Assembly (NCBI RefSeq): GCF_003112535.1
Contig: NZ_BEWA01000018.1
Location: 62,001 to 126,000 of the forward strand
Length of the DNA: 64,000 bases
Reading direction: 5' to 3'
Source of the DNA: Streptomyces rishiriensis
GTDB lineage: Bacteria; Actinomycetota; Actinomycetes; Streptomycetales; Streptomycetaceae
Part shown: positions 48,957 through 58,659 of the stretch, piece after piece
How the letters are laid out: each line of letters opens with the position of its first letter
How positions within the stretch are numbered: position 1 is the stretch's first letter
The notes under the pieces: generated by a model
What the model was told of the DNA's origin: nothing
Database searches by the model: none
Seen by the model: the letters and a program-made list of their open reading frames with translations, nothing else
Translations under genes and position numbers: made by a program

Positions 48957-50354
48957 ATGCCGCCCCATGTCTCCGCGGACCGCTCAGCCGCCCAGCCGCC
49001 AGGACGCGGCCCGGTCGACGCGCTGATCACGCAGACACGACGGCTCAAGGGCGACATGGACGCCGTCCGGCCGGGCGCACCGGGGGACCAGGCCGACCCC
49101 CAGGGCCGCTGGCAGCGGGCGCTCTACGACCTCGCACGGCACCAGCTCGACGATCTTGACGCGCACCTGGCCCAGTTACGGGACGGGCCGCCGTCCGCGC
49201 CGGCCGTCCGGACCACGCCCGCCGCACCGGCGGCCGACGGGCGCGAGTCGCTCCTCAGCCGGGTCGGCAGCGCCGAGTGGAACCTGCTCACGGACGAGGC
49301 CGCCTGGTCCGAGGAGCTCTACCGCATCCTCGGCCGCGACCTGGCCGCCCCTCCCCTCACCCTCGACGAACTGCCCTCGGTCGTCCTGGAGGAGGACCGG
49401 CCGAAGCTGACCTCGATGGTCACCGACTGTCTGGTCGACGCCCGGCCCATCGACGGGGAGTTCCGCGTCGTCCGCCCGGACGGGGACCCCCGCACGGTGC
49501 ACATGATGGGCGAGCCCGTGCTCGACGCCGAGGGCGGCACCGCCTCGATGTGGGCGGTGCTGCGCGACGTCAGCGAACTGCGCCGCAGCCAGCGGGCGGT
49601 GCGCGAGAGCCACGACTCCCTCCAGCGGGAGCGACACCGCGCGCAGACCGAACAGCGGCTCGCGGTCGAGCTGCGGGAGGCGGTCCTGCCGTCGTGGCGC
49701 GGCCCCCTGAGCCTGCCGGGACGGAACGCCGGCTCCCTGGACCTCGCCGCCCGCCATCTGCCCGCCGCGACGGCCTCGCTGATCGGCGGCGACTGGTACG
49801 ACGCCGTCGAACTCCCCGACGGCCGGACGCTGCTCGGCGTCGGCGATCTCACCGGCCAGGGACCGGCCGTCACCTCGCACACGGCGATGATGCTGGGCGC
49901 CTTGCGGGGCATGGCCATGGCGGGCACCGAGCCGGGCCAGCTCCTGGCCTGGCTGAACCAGCTGCTGGACGCCACCGTCCGGCCCGCCCTGGGCAGCGCC
50001 CTGTGCTGCCGCTACCGGCCGGACACCCGCACCCTGACCTGGGCGCGGGCCGGACACCCCGTCCCCCTGCTGTTCCGGGCGGGGACGGGGCGCCGGCTGG
50101 ACGCGCCGCAGGGCGTGCTCCTCGGGGCCACCTCACGCGCCGCCTACGGACAGGCCGAGGAGACCCTCGAAGAGGGCGACGTGCTCCTGCTGCACACCGA
50201 GGGGCTGGCGCCCGCCGACCGCCTCCTCGGCCTCGCCCCCCGTCTGGGCGGAGCGCGCACCGCACAGGACTGCGTGCGAACGGTCGTGGAGGAGTGCGGC
50301 GAATCCGGACGCGACCACGACGCCTGCCTGCTCGTCGCCCGCGTCACCCGCTGA
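48957..50354 (+). CDS. PAS-domain PP2C-type phosphatase (SpoIIE family)
   Basis: A 465-residue protein: a variable N terminus, a PAS domain (about residues 125-235, with WAVLRDVSELRRSQRAVRE as its C-cap), a short coiled-coil linker (QRERHRAQTEQRLAVELREAVLPSW) and a PP2C phosphatase (about 260-465). Metal-binding aspartates are seen in LIGGDWYDAVELPDG and GVGDLTGQGPAV. The usual TDGL is TEGL here (LLLHTEGLAPADR), and the final motif is DHDACLLV. SpoIIE-type enzymes dephosphorylate anti-anti-sigma factors and so release sigma factors in response to a PAS signal. The partner is unknown. The ATG follows CGGAGTGCGTC. Confidence 0.88.
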   Translation: MPPHVSADRSAAQPPGRGPVDALITQTRRLKGDMDAVRPGAPGDQADPQGRWQRALYDLARHQLDDLDAHLAQLRDGPPSAPAVRTTPAAPAADGRESLLSRVGSAEWNLLTDEAAWSEELYRILGRDLAAPPLTLDELPSVVLEEDRPKLTSMVTDCLVDARPIDGEFRVVRPDGDPRTVHMMGEPVLDAEGGTASMWAVLRDVSELRRSQRAVRESHDSLQRERHRAQTEQRLAVELREAVLPSWRGPLSLPGRNAGSLDLAARHLPAATASLIGGDWYDAVELPDGRTLLGVGDLTGQGPAVTSHTAMMLGALRGMAMAGTEPGQLLAWLNQLLDATVRPALGSALCCRYRPDTRTLTWARAGHPVPLLFRAGTGRRLDAPQGVLLGATSRAAYGQAEETLEEGDVLLLHTEGLAPADRLLGLAPRLGGARTAQDCVRTVVEECGESGRDHDACLLVARVTR

Positions 50355-50407
50355 CGGCCCACGGCCCACGGCCTGCGGCCGGGAAGAGACGACGGGCTCC
50401 CTCTCGC

Positions 50408-51910
50408 TCACGCCTGGGCGTCGTTGCCGGACCGCACCCCCTTCTGCCTCGGCAGCGCCAGCCTGATCTCCTCGCGCAGCTCGCTGATCCGGGGGGAGTC
50501 GGCGTACTGCGCGGTGAGCCGGTACATCTGACTCAGCCGGTCCCAGGTGCGCCGGGAGGAGTTCGACCCCATCGACATCAGGGCCAACCGCGCGAACCTG
50601 TCCGCCTGTTCGGGATCGTTCGCGATGAAGCAGGCGGACGCCATGGACAGATGGTCGAAGATCTTCGATCGCTCACGGCCGTCCACGCGCAGCGCGAGGG
50701 CCTTCTCCGCGTAGTACTGGGCGTGCGCGGCCGCCTGCGGCTCGAACTCGGCCAGCGTGCGGTAGGCCAGGGCCTGCATGCCGTACAGATCCTCGTCCTT
50801 GAAGGTCTGCATCCAGGACGGCGGTGTGACGTCGCCCCGGTCGGAGACGAAGAGGTCCTCCGCCCGGCCGAGGGTGCGGCGCATCGCCTGTCCCTTGCCC
50901 ATCGACGCCTGTGCCCAGGCCTCGATGGTGTGGAACATCGCCCGGGTGCGCGGCAGCACGTCGTCGCCGGAGCCGGACTGGGCCAGTTTCATCAGGTCGA
51001 GGGCGTCGTCGGGCCGTCCGAGATGGACCATCTGACGGGCCGCCCGGGACAGCGCCTCGCCGGCCCGCGGCCGGTCGCCGCCCTCACGCGCCGCATGGGC
51101 GGCGATGACGAAGTACTTCTGGGCCGTCGGCTCCAGGCCGACGTCGTGCGACATCCAGCCCGCGAGGACCGCGAGGTTGGCCGCGACGCCCCACAGGCGC
51201 CGCTGGAGATGGGCGGGGTGACGGTAGGCGAGGATGCCGCCCACCTCGTTGAGCTGTCCCACAACAGCCTTGCGCTGCAACCCGCCACCGCGGGCCGCGT
51301 CCCAGGCCCGGAACACCTCGACCGAGAGCTCCAGTTCGTCGACCTCCTCCGTGCCGATGGGAGCGGCCTCGTAGCGGTCGAACCCGGCCGGGTCGGCGTG
51401 GTGGAGGAGGGGATGGTCGATGACAGGAGCGTCGGCGGAGAGGGTGGGGTCGGTGTGCAGCCACTCGTACATGGCACTGCTGAGTGCTGAGCCCGCGGCG
51501 AGCGCGGCACCCGCGCCCACCAAGCCGCGTCGGTTGAGCATGAGGTCCATTCCCGTGAATTCGGTGAGGACCGCGGCAGTCCGTTCGGGCGCCCACGGCA
51601 CGCCGTCGGGATGTTCCGCATTCCCGCCGCCCGGCCGCTTCCCTGTACGCCCGTGCCGGACCAGACCGAGGTCCTCGATGGTCACGACACGGCCGAGACG
51701 CTCGGTGAACAGAGCCGCCAGCACCCGCGGCACCGGATCGCGCGGGATCTCTCCCGTGTCGATCCATCGCCGCACCCGGGAGGTGTCGGTCGACAGCTGG
51801 GGGTGGCCCATGGCCGCCGCCTGCCGGTTGACCAGCCTCGCGAGTTCGCCCTTGGACCAGCCGGCCAGGCCGAACAGGTCCGTCAGGCGAGTGTTGGGTT
51901 GTCCGCTCAC
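50408..51910 (-). CDS. nsdB: NsdB-like negative regulator of differentiation
   Basis: A 500-residue cytoplasmic regulator. The N-terminal 90 residues are a Streptomyces HTH-like domain (LFGLAGWSKGELARLVNRQAAAMGHPQLSTDTSRVRRWIDTGEIPRDPVPRVLAALF). Residues 120-480 form TPR-like helical repeats (for example AGEALSRAARQMVHLGRPDDALDLMKLAQ). NsdA and NsdB repress antibiotic production and morphological differentiation in S. coelicolor. The length, the architecture and the SCO72xx neighbourhood favour NsdB. The GTG start is kept at the family N terminus. Three 10-bp direct repeats lie 61-90 bp upstream (51971-52000). The substrate or partner is unknown. Confidence 0.82.
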   Translation of the reverse strand: MSGQPNTRLTDLFGLAGWSKGELARLVNRQAAAMGHPQLSTDTSRVRRWIDTGEIPRDPVPRVLAALFTERLGRVVTIEDLGLVRHGRTGKRPGGGNAEHPDGVPWAPERTAAVLTEFTGMDLMLNRRGLVGAGAALAAGSALSSAMYEWLHTDPTLSADAPVIDHPLLHHADPAGFDRYEAAPIGTEEVDELELSVEVFRAWDAARGGGLQRKAVVGQLNEVGGILAYRHPAHLQRRLWGVAANLAVLAGWMSHDVGLEPTAQKYFVIAAHAAREGGDRPRAGEALSRAARQMVHLGRPDDALDLMKLAQSGSGDDVLPRTRAMFHTIEAWAQASMGKGQAMRRTLGRAEDLFVSDRGDVTPPSWMQTFKDEDLYGMQALAYRTLAEFEPQAAAHAQYYAEKALALRVDGRERSKIFDHLSMASACFIANDPEQADRFARLALMSMGSNSSRRTWDRLSQMYRLTAQYADSPRISELREEIRLALPRQKGVRSGNDAQA

Positions 51911-51970
51911 GTCAAGCCCCCAGGTTCTCGGCTGAGTTGACAGTAGCCCGGTGAAAGTTGCCGGGCGACT

Positions 51971-52000
51971 ATTCGCCAGGGTTCGCCAGGGTTCGCCAGA
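51971..52000. repeat. Three tandem 10-bp repeats GTTCGCCAGG
   Basis: ATTCGCCAGG, GTTCGCCAGG and GTTCGCCAGA follow each other without spacers, so each copy presents the same helix face. They lie in the 232-bp region between the divergent nsdB-like and APH-like genes, 61 bp from the nsdB start. Cooperative protein binding is likely. Confidence 0.6.
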
Positions 52001-52142
52001 TGGTGTGCCACTGGGCGACGGGTGTCAGGTAGGAAAGCGCCACCCCGACCCGGTCGCCGAGGGACATTCCCCAGGGTGTACCCGTAAGGGCCGGTCGGGG
52101 CAGCGCACTGACGTCCGGCACACGAAGGGATCTGTTTCTCCC

Positions 52143-53273
52143 ATGTACGCAGCATCGTCCTCCGTGTCCGCCCCGCCCCGGTCGCTGCACGCCCGCCCGG
52201 GCGGCGGCGGCCCCTACCTGGACCCCGCACGGTCGGCGGGCCCCGCGCTCGGCGCGGGTCCGGTCCGGCGCCCCGCGGGGCTCGGCACGCAACCGCTCAG
52301 CGGGAGACTCGACCTGTCCGGCCCCCAGGGGGCCCAGCTGCGCACGGCGATCGCCTCGGTGCACCGGATCTGCCCGGAGTTCACTCCGGTGCAGGTGCTG
52401 CGCCGCAGCGGACGCTCGGTGCTCCTGGTCGGCACGACGGGACGCAGCACGGCCGTCGCCAAGTGCTTACTGGACCACTCCCCCGTGTGGGCGGAGCGGA
52501 TCCGGCACGAAATAGCCGCGTACCGCACGTTCGTCCGGCACCGCCCCCCCGTGCGGGCGCCGAGACTGATCGCGGCGGACCCGGACAACTGCACCCTGGT
52601 GATCGAGCGGATGCCCGGGCGGGTGGCGGCGCTGCAGCGGCACCCCACCGAGGCTCCGCCGCGGGCCGACGTCCGCGCGGCGCTCGGCGCGATCTGCCGG
52701 CTCAACGCCTGGCGGCCGCCGGCGGGCACGTTCGACGCGCCGCTGGACTACGCGGCCCGCATCTCCCGCTACCACGAGCTGGGCCTGCTCACCGACCGCG
52801 ACATGGGCGACCTGCAGAAGCTGCTGCACGGCATCGCCGCCGGCGCGGGCCGGCAGGGCATGGGCCAGTTCTGCCACGGCGACGCCCTCCTGTCGAACAT
52901 CCTTCTGTCACCGGCCGGTCCAGTGCTGGTGGACTGGGAGCACGCGGGCTGGTATCTGCCGGGCTACGACCTGGCGACGCTGTGGTCGGCGCTGGCCGAC
53001 GCGCCGGTGGCGCGCCGTCAGATCAGCCAGATCGCCCAGTCGGCGGGGCCCGCCGCACGGGACGCCTTCCTGGTGAACCTGATGCTGGTGCTGACCCGCG
53101 AGATCCGCACCTACGAGACGGCCGTGCAGCGTTCGATGCACGACACGGCCCCGGCCGCGGGTCACCCGGGCGCCGTGCCGTCCGGCGAGGAACAGCGACT
53201 GCTGCTGCGGCGGCTGCACGACGACTGCCAGCTGGCCCGCAGGGCCGTGCGCGCGGCGGTCGGCACCCGCTGA
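52143..53273 (+). CDS. Aminoglycoside phosphotransferase-family protein
   Basis: A 376-residue protein with an APH/choline kinase-like fold after a Gly/Pro-rich N terminus of about 60 residues. The catalytic loop is FCHGDALLSNILLS, and the metal-binding segment is VLVDWEHAGWYLPGYDLATLW, where the usual D-F-G-like Asp is in VDWE. A functional kinase is plausible. The substrate is unknown; homologues next to NsdB-like genes are not characterised. GAAGGGATC before TTTCTCCC ATG is a weak ribosome binding site. It is divergent from nsdB and ends at a perfect terminator. Confidence 0.83.
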   Translation: MYAASSSVSAPPRSLHARPGGGGPYLDPARSAGPALGAGPVRRPAGLGTQPLSGRLDLSGPQGAQLRTAIASVHRICPEFTPVQVLRRSGRSVLLVGTTGRSTAVAKCLLDHSPVWAERIRHEIAAYRTFVRHRPPVRAPRLIAADPDNCTLVIERMPGRVAALQRHPTEAPPRADVRAALGAICRLNAWRPPAGTFDAPLDYAARISRYHELGLLTDRDMGDLQKLLHGIAAGAGRQGMGQFCHGDALLSNILLSPAGPVLVDWEHAGWYLPGYDLATLWSALADAPVARRQISQIAQSAGPAARDAFLVNLMLVLTREIRTYETAVQRSMHDTAPAAGHPGAVPSGEEQRLLLRRLHDDCQLARRAVRAAVGTR

Positions 53274-53277
53274 GGGG

Positions 53278-53329
53278 GCGGAGAGGTCCGTGGCGCACCG
53301 CATCGGGGGCGCGCCACGGACCTCTCCGC
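53278..53329 (+). terminator. Perfect 19-bp terminator hairpin
   Basis: GCGGAGAGGTCCGTGGCGC and GCGCCACGGACCTCTCCGC pair with no mismatch around a 14-nt loop, beginning 5 bp after the APH-like stop codon. Confidence 0.8.
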
Positions 53330-53355
53330 GCGCGGGCGGTGTCTTGCCGGGGTAA

Positions 53356-53374
53356 ATGACCGATTTGCGGTCAT
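53356..53374. promoter_or_regulatory. Candidate operator ATGACCG-N5-CGGTCAT
   Basis: A perfect 19-bp palindrome between the APH terminator and the amidase gene, ending 83 bp before the amidase start. The regulator is unknown. Confidence 0.55.
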
Positions 53375-53457
53375 GATTGACGGGTTGTCGGCAAAGCGAG
53401 ACCACCGGGCCCCGTCGGGCCCGTGCGCCGCCGCCCGCTCGTCCCCAGGAGACCGCA

Positions 53458-55437
53458 GTGCGAAAACCCGTCACTCCCCCCGGACCCCGCAGACGTTCCC
53501 GTAGAGCCGCAGGCGCCATGGCGTCGGCGGCTCTGCTGCTCCCGCTGTGCGCCACGGCGTCCCCCGCCGACGCCGCGGACCCCCGCCCCTCCTCGGCGAC
53601 CGGCCTGCAGCGGGCCTTCGCCGCGGCGGCCGCCGAGTACCACGTGCCGCAGAGCGTGCTGCTGGGCGTGTCCTACCTCCAGTCCCGCTGGGACGCGCAC
53701 GCCGGGGCGCCGAGCGTGACCGGCGGCTACGGCCCCATGCACCTCACCGACGCCCGCACGGCGCTCACCACCGCCTCGCACCGACGCCGGGACGCCCAGG
53801 ACTTCCGGGGCGACTCCGTCCGCCCGGCGCCGCGGCCGGCGCAGGCCCCGGACGGCCGGCTCCCGTCGAGCGCGGAGCTGCCGGCCCGGCTGAAGACCCT
53901 GCCGAAGGCGGCGCGGCTGACGGGACTGAGCCCGGCGGCCCTGCGCACGGACCCCGCGGCCAACGTCGCGGGCGGCGCGGCGCTCCTCGCCGCCGCCCAG
54001 CGCACCCTGGGCGAGCCCCTCAGCGCCGATCCGGCGGACTGGTACGGCGCGGTGGCGCGGTTCTCGGGCGCGGACGACACCGCGACGGCCGCCGCCTACG
54101 CCGACGACGTGTACGCGGTGCTCCGCACCGGCGAGGAGCGCACCACGGACGCCGGGCAGACGGTCGCCCTGGCCGCGCAGCCGGGCCTGGTCCCGCGGAC
54201 GGCCCCGCTGCACCGGGCCGGCCTGCGCACGCTCTCCGCGGCGGGCGCCGAGTGTCCGACGACGGTGTCCTGCGAGTGGATCCCGGCGCCGCACGAGCAG
54301 TTCGGCGACAACGACTACGGCAACCACGACGTCGCCGACCGGCCCGTCTCGCCCGACATCAGGTACATCGTCGTGCACGACACCGAGGGCGGCTGGGAAG
54401 GGGTGCTGTCCATGGTCCAGGACCCGACCTACGTGTCCTGGAACTACTCGCTGCGCTCCACCGACGGCCACATCGCCCAGCACGTCAAGGCCAAGGACGT
54501 GGCGTGGCACGCGGGCAACTGGTACGTCAACTCCAAGTCGATCGGCCTGGAGCACGAGGGCTTCCTCGCCCGGCCCGACGCCTGGTTCACGGAGGCGATG
54601 TACCGGGCATCGGCGCGTCTGGTGACCTACCTGGCCGCCGAGTACGGCATCCCGCTGGACCGGCAGCACATCCTGGGCCACGACAACGTGCCCGGCCCGA
54701 CCACGGCGAGCATCTCCGGGATGCACACCGATCCCGGCCCGTTCTGGGACTGGCGCCACTACTTCGAGCTGCTGGGCCGGCCGCTGGAGGCGACGGCCGG
54801 CAGCAGCGGCGCCGTGGTGACGATCCGGCCGGACTACGCCGTCAACCGGCCGGCGTACACGGACTGCGGCGGCCAGGGCCTGGCGTGCGTCGCGCACGGT
54901 TCCGGCGATGTACGGCTGTACACCGACCATGACGAGAAGTCCGCCCTGGTCAAGGACGTCGGCGACGGCTCCGCCCCCACCACGGGCGTCAACGACGTCG
55001 CCTCACGGGCGTCGACCGGCCAGCAGTACGCGGTCGCCGACCGGTGGGGCGACTGGACGGCGATCTGGTACCTGGGCCGCAAGGCCTGGTTCAGGAACCC
55101 CGAGGCCCAGCCGACCGCCGTCCCCACGACGGGCCTGGTGGTCACCCCGAAGGACGGCCGCGACAGCGTCGCCCTGTACGGCCGGGCCTACCCCGAGGCC
55201 GGGGCCTACCCGGCGGGCGTCCCGGCCCAGGCGCTCTCGCCGCTGCCGTACACGCTGCCCAAGGGGCAGAAGTACGTGGCCGGCGACAAGATCGCGGGCG
55301 AGTACTACTACGCCGTCACCTTCGCCGGGGACTCGCACCGGCTGGTCGTCGGCGACGACCAGTACTACGAGATCCAGTACGGCCACCGGGTGGCGTTCGT
55401 GCGCGCCGCCGACGTGAAGGCGACCCCGGCGACGTAG
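53458..55437 (+). CDS. Secreted N-acetylmuramoyl-L-alanine amidase (PGRP/amidase_2 type)
   Basis: A 659-residue exported cell-wall hydrolase. Residues 1-40 are a signal peptide with an RRRSRR n-region. Residues 45-240 resemble a lytic-transglycosylase or bacteriophage-endolysin-like helical domain (AAAEYHVPQSVLLGVSYLQSRWDAHAGAPSVTGGYGPMHL). Residues about 295-455 are the zinc amidase: YIVVHDTEGGWEG, NYSLRSTDGHIAQHVKAKDVAWHAGNWYVNSKSIGLEHEGF and ILGHDNVPGPT supply the ligands. The C-terminal 200 residues contain SH3b-like strands. It cleaves the bond between MurNAc and L-Ala in peptidoglycan, for remodelling or lysis of competitors. The GTG follows AGGAGACC. Confidence 0.9.
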   Translation: MRKPVTPPGPRRRSRRAAGAMASAALLLPLCATASPADAADPRPSSATGLQRAFAAAAAEYHVPQSVLLGVSYLQSRWDAHAGAPSVTGGYGPMHLTDARTALTTASHRRRDAQDFRGDSVRPAPRPAQAPDGRLPSSAELPARLKTLPKAARLTGLSPAALRTDPAANVAGGAALLAAAQRTLGEPLSADPADWYGAVARFSGADDTATAAAYADDVYAVLRTGEERTTDAGQTVALAAQPGLVPRTAPLHRAGLRTLSAAGAECPTTVSCEWIPAPHEQFGDNDYGNHDVADRPVSPDIRYIVVHDTEGGWEGVLSMVQDPTYVSWNYSLRSTDGHIAQHVKAKDVAWHAGNWYVNSKSIGLEHEGFLARPDAWFTEAMYRASARLVTYLAAEYGIPLDRQHILGHDNVPGPTTASISGMHTDPGPFWDWRHYFELLGRPLEATAGSSGAVVTIRPDYAVNRPAYTDCGGQGLACVAHGSGDVRLYTDHDEKSALVKDVGDGSAPTTGVNDVASRASTGQQYAVADRWGDWTAIWYLGRKAWFRNPEAQPTAVPTTGLVVTPKDGRDSVALYGRAYPEAGAYPAGVPAQALSPLPYTLPKGQKYVAGDKIAGEYYYAVTFAGDSHRLVVGDDQYYEIQYGHRVAFVRAADVKATPAT

Positions 55438-55441
55438 CGAA

Positions 55442-55472
55442 CGCCGTCCACGCCGTGGGGGCGTCGACGGCG
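55442..55472. terminator. Hairpin between the amidase and a convergent gene
   Basis: CGCCGTC-C-ACGCC and GGCGT-C-GACGGCG form a 12-bp stem with one C-C mismatch and a GTGGG loop, 5 bp after the amidase stop and 10 bp before the convergent gene. Likely bidirectional. Confidence 0.7.
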
Positions 55473-55482
55473 TGGCCGGGCC

Positions 55483-55980
55483 TCAGCCCTGCTGGAACAG
55501 CTCCGCCGGGAGCGGCTTCAGCAGGGCGTACAGGTCGTCGGTGATGGGGCGGTCCCAGGCGGCGATGGTCACCAGGACGTTGTCGCTGCGGTCGAACTGC
55601 ACACAGGAGATCCGCCCCTCGGAGAGCTTCAGCCGGCGCACGATCAGGAGGTTGTCTCCCTGCATCACCGGCATGTCCTCGGTGCCGACGACGGTCACCT
55701 CCTCGTCGTTCTCCAGCGCGAGCAGGAGCTGGGCCACCTCGAAGGGGACCTCGCCCTCCTCCACCTCACGGGCCGGGGATCCCTCGGGCAGATTGCCGAT
55801 GATCATCGCGGGGCCGCGGCCGCCGAAGAGGTCGTATCGCAGGAAGACGCCCTGGCAGCTGCCGTCGGGCGCGGGCAGGAGGCCGGCGCCCAGGTTGCCG
55901 GGCCAGTCGCCCGGATCCATGGCCAGGACGTCGAAGTCGGGCCCGGCGGGCGTGGCGCTGCGGCGGCGGAGGAACGACAT
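55483..55980 (-). CDS. Conserved Streptomyces hypothetical protein
   Basis: A 165-residue soluble protein, begins MSFLRRRSATPAGPDFDVLAMDPGDWPGNLGAGLLPAPDGSCQGVFLRYDLFGGRG, then a helix-strand core (VPFEVAQLLLALENDEEVTVVG) and a C-terminal ISCVQFDRSDNVLVTIAAWDRPITDDLYALLKPLP. I know no named domain for it. The ordered, low-complexity-free sequence and codon bias support a real gene. The start at 55980 is preferred because the region upstream to 56058 is Arg/Ala-only coding noise. The function is unknown. Confidence 0.75.
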   Translation of the reverse strand: MSFLRRRSATPAGPDFDVLAMDPGDWPGNLGAGLLPAPDGSCQGVFLRYDLFGGRGPAMIIGNLPEGSPAREVEEGEVPFEVAQLLLALENDEEVTVVGTEDMPVMQGDNLLIVRRLKLSEGRISCVQFDRSDNVLVTIAAWDRPITDDLYALLKPLPAELFQQG

Positions 55981-56098
55981 GCGGCCATGGTACGTGGCCG
56001 ACGCCCTTCGGCGGCGCGGTGGGCGGGACGCGGCCCGCCGGGCGTGAGCCGTCCGCACACCGCCGCTCGCGGAGTTCCCCCGCCCCTTCGAGCCGCGG

Positions 56099-56341
56099 TC
56101 AGGTCAGGTCGAACTCTCCCGCCCGTGCCTCCGACACGAACGCACCCCACTCGGCGGGTGTGAAGATCAGGGAGGCGCTCTGCGGGCTGCCGCTGTTGCG
56201 CATCGCGATGAAGCCCTCGACGAAGGCGATCTGGACATCCCCCCGCCCCCGGCTGCTCGACTGCCACTCGGCGTTGCTGAGGTCCAGCTCCGGCTTGTCC
56301 CAGCCCGTGAGCGGCTGCTGCTGGATGGTGCTCTCGGCCAC
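56099..56341 (-). CDS. DUF397 domain protein
   Basis: An 80-residue DUF397 protein, with the typical segments WDKPELDLSNAEWQSSSRGRGDVQIAFVEGFIAMRNSGSP and LIFTPAEWGAFVSEARAGEFD. DUF397 proteins are small partners of Scr1-family XRE regulators (BldB/WhiJ-like systems) that act in differentiation. Here the usual HTH gene is absent on both sides, so this is an orphan copy. GGGAGGA lies 8 nt before the GTG start. The sequence is complete with no sign of truncation. Confidence 0.85.
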   Translation of the reverse strand: MAESTIQQQPLTGWDKPELDLSNAEWQSSSRGRGDVQIAFVEGFIAMRNSGSPQSASLIFTPAEWGAFVSEARAGEFDLT

Positions 56342-56425
56342 GTCCGTGCTCCTCCCGGTTCGTCGTCCGCGGGCCAGCCTAGCGACCGGCCCCGGACGCC
56401 GACAGAGCACGCGAGGGGGGACCTT

Positions 56426-57588
<1,163 letters not shown>

Positions 57589-57592
<4 letters not shown>

Positions 57593-58659
57593 CGCGGTTC
57601 CCCTTCGAGTACGGCGACCAGGTTCTGCTGGAGACACGGGCCGGAGGTGGCGTGGGCGAGGGCGCGGTCGGACTCGCCCCGGTGGACGCGGGCGGCGGCC
57701 TCGCCGACGCGGATCAGGCCGGCGGCCATCATCGGGTTGGCGGCGAGCGCGCCGCCGGACAGGTTCACCCGGACGCTGTCGTCCAGTCGCAGCGCCTTGC
57801 GCAGGACGACCTCCTGCGAGGTGAACGGCGCGTGCAGCTCGGCGGTGTCTACGGGCCGGTCGAACGCGCCGGCGCGCTCGGCGGCGAGGCGGGTGGAGGG
57901 CGAGTCGGTCAGGTCGCGCACGCCCAGCGAGTGGGCCTCGATGCGGTGGTCGATGCCCCGGATCCAGGCGGGCCGGGAGCACAGCTCGCGGGCCCGCTCA
58001 CCCGCCGCGAGGATGACGGCGGCGGCCCCGTCGCCGACGGGCGGACAGTCTCCGGTGCGCAGCGGCCGCACCGCGTAGTCGCCGGGCGGGACCGAACCGC
58101 GCAGCTGGGCATGGGAGTTGAGGGTGGCGGTGCGTCGGCTGCGGGCGCCGATCGCCGCGAGGGCCGGCTCGTCGGTGTCGCCGGCGTCGATCAGGGCCTG
58201 CGCCTGGAGTGCGGCCAGGGCGACGGAGTCGGGCCACAGGGGGGCGACGTAGTACGGGTCGAGCTGGCGGGTGAGGACGTCGCGCAGGGAGCCGGGCGAG
58301 GACTTGCCGTAGGAGTAGACGAGAGCGGTGTCGGCGTCGCCGCTGAGGAGTTTGGTCCACGCCTCGTACAGCGCCCAGGCGCCGTCCATCTCGACGTGGG
58401 ACTCGGAGATGGGCGGCCAGGCGCCGACGCCGTCGAGGGCGAGCGTGAAGGAGAAGGCGCGGCCGGCGAGGTAGTCGCTGGAGCCGGAGCAGGTGAAGTC
58501 GATGTCGGCGGTCTTCAGGCCGGTCCGGTCCAGGACGCTGTGCAGGACCGGCATGAGCATCTCGACCTCGGAGAGCTCGTCGGTGGTGCGCAGGACGTCG
58601 CTCTGGGCGAAGGCCACCACCGCGACGTCACGGCGGTCCGAGGGTTCCTCGCGGGTCAC
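57589..58659 (-). CDS. Thiolase-fold partner protein
   Basis: A 356-residue thiolase-domain protein, VAVVAFAQSDVLRTTDELSEVEMLMPVLHSVLDRTGL, then CSGSSDYLAGRAFSFTLALDGVGAWPPISESHVEMDGAWAL and VNLSGGALAANPMMAAGLIRVGEAAARVHRG at the C terminus. Key thiolase catalytic residues are again not recognisable, and the chain is shorter than a full thiolase. It is a probable non-catalytic or aldolase-type member forming a complex with the next thiolase and the DUF35 protein. GTG start. The overlaps on both sides (4 nt each) show tight co-translation in a three-gene unit. Confidence 0.85.

Noticed and set aside
56099..56341. A complete Scr1/DUF397 toxin-antitoxin-like system.
   Set aside because: The partner HTH gene is absent on both sides, so only an orphan DUF397 gene is called.
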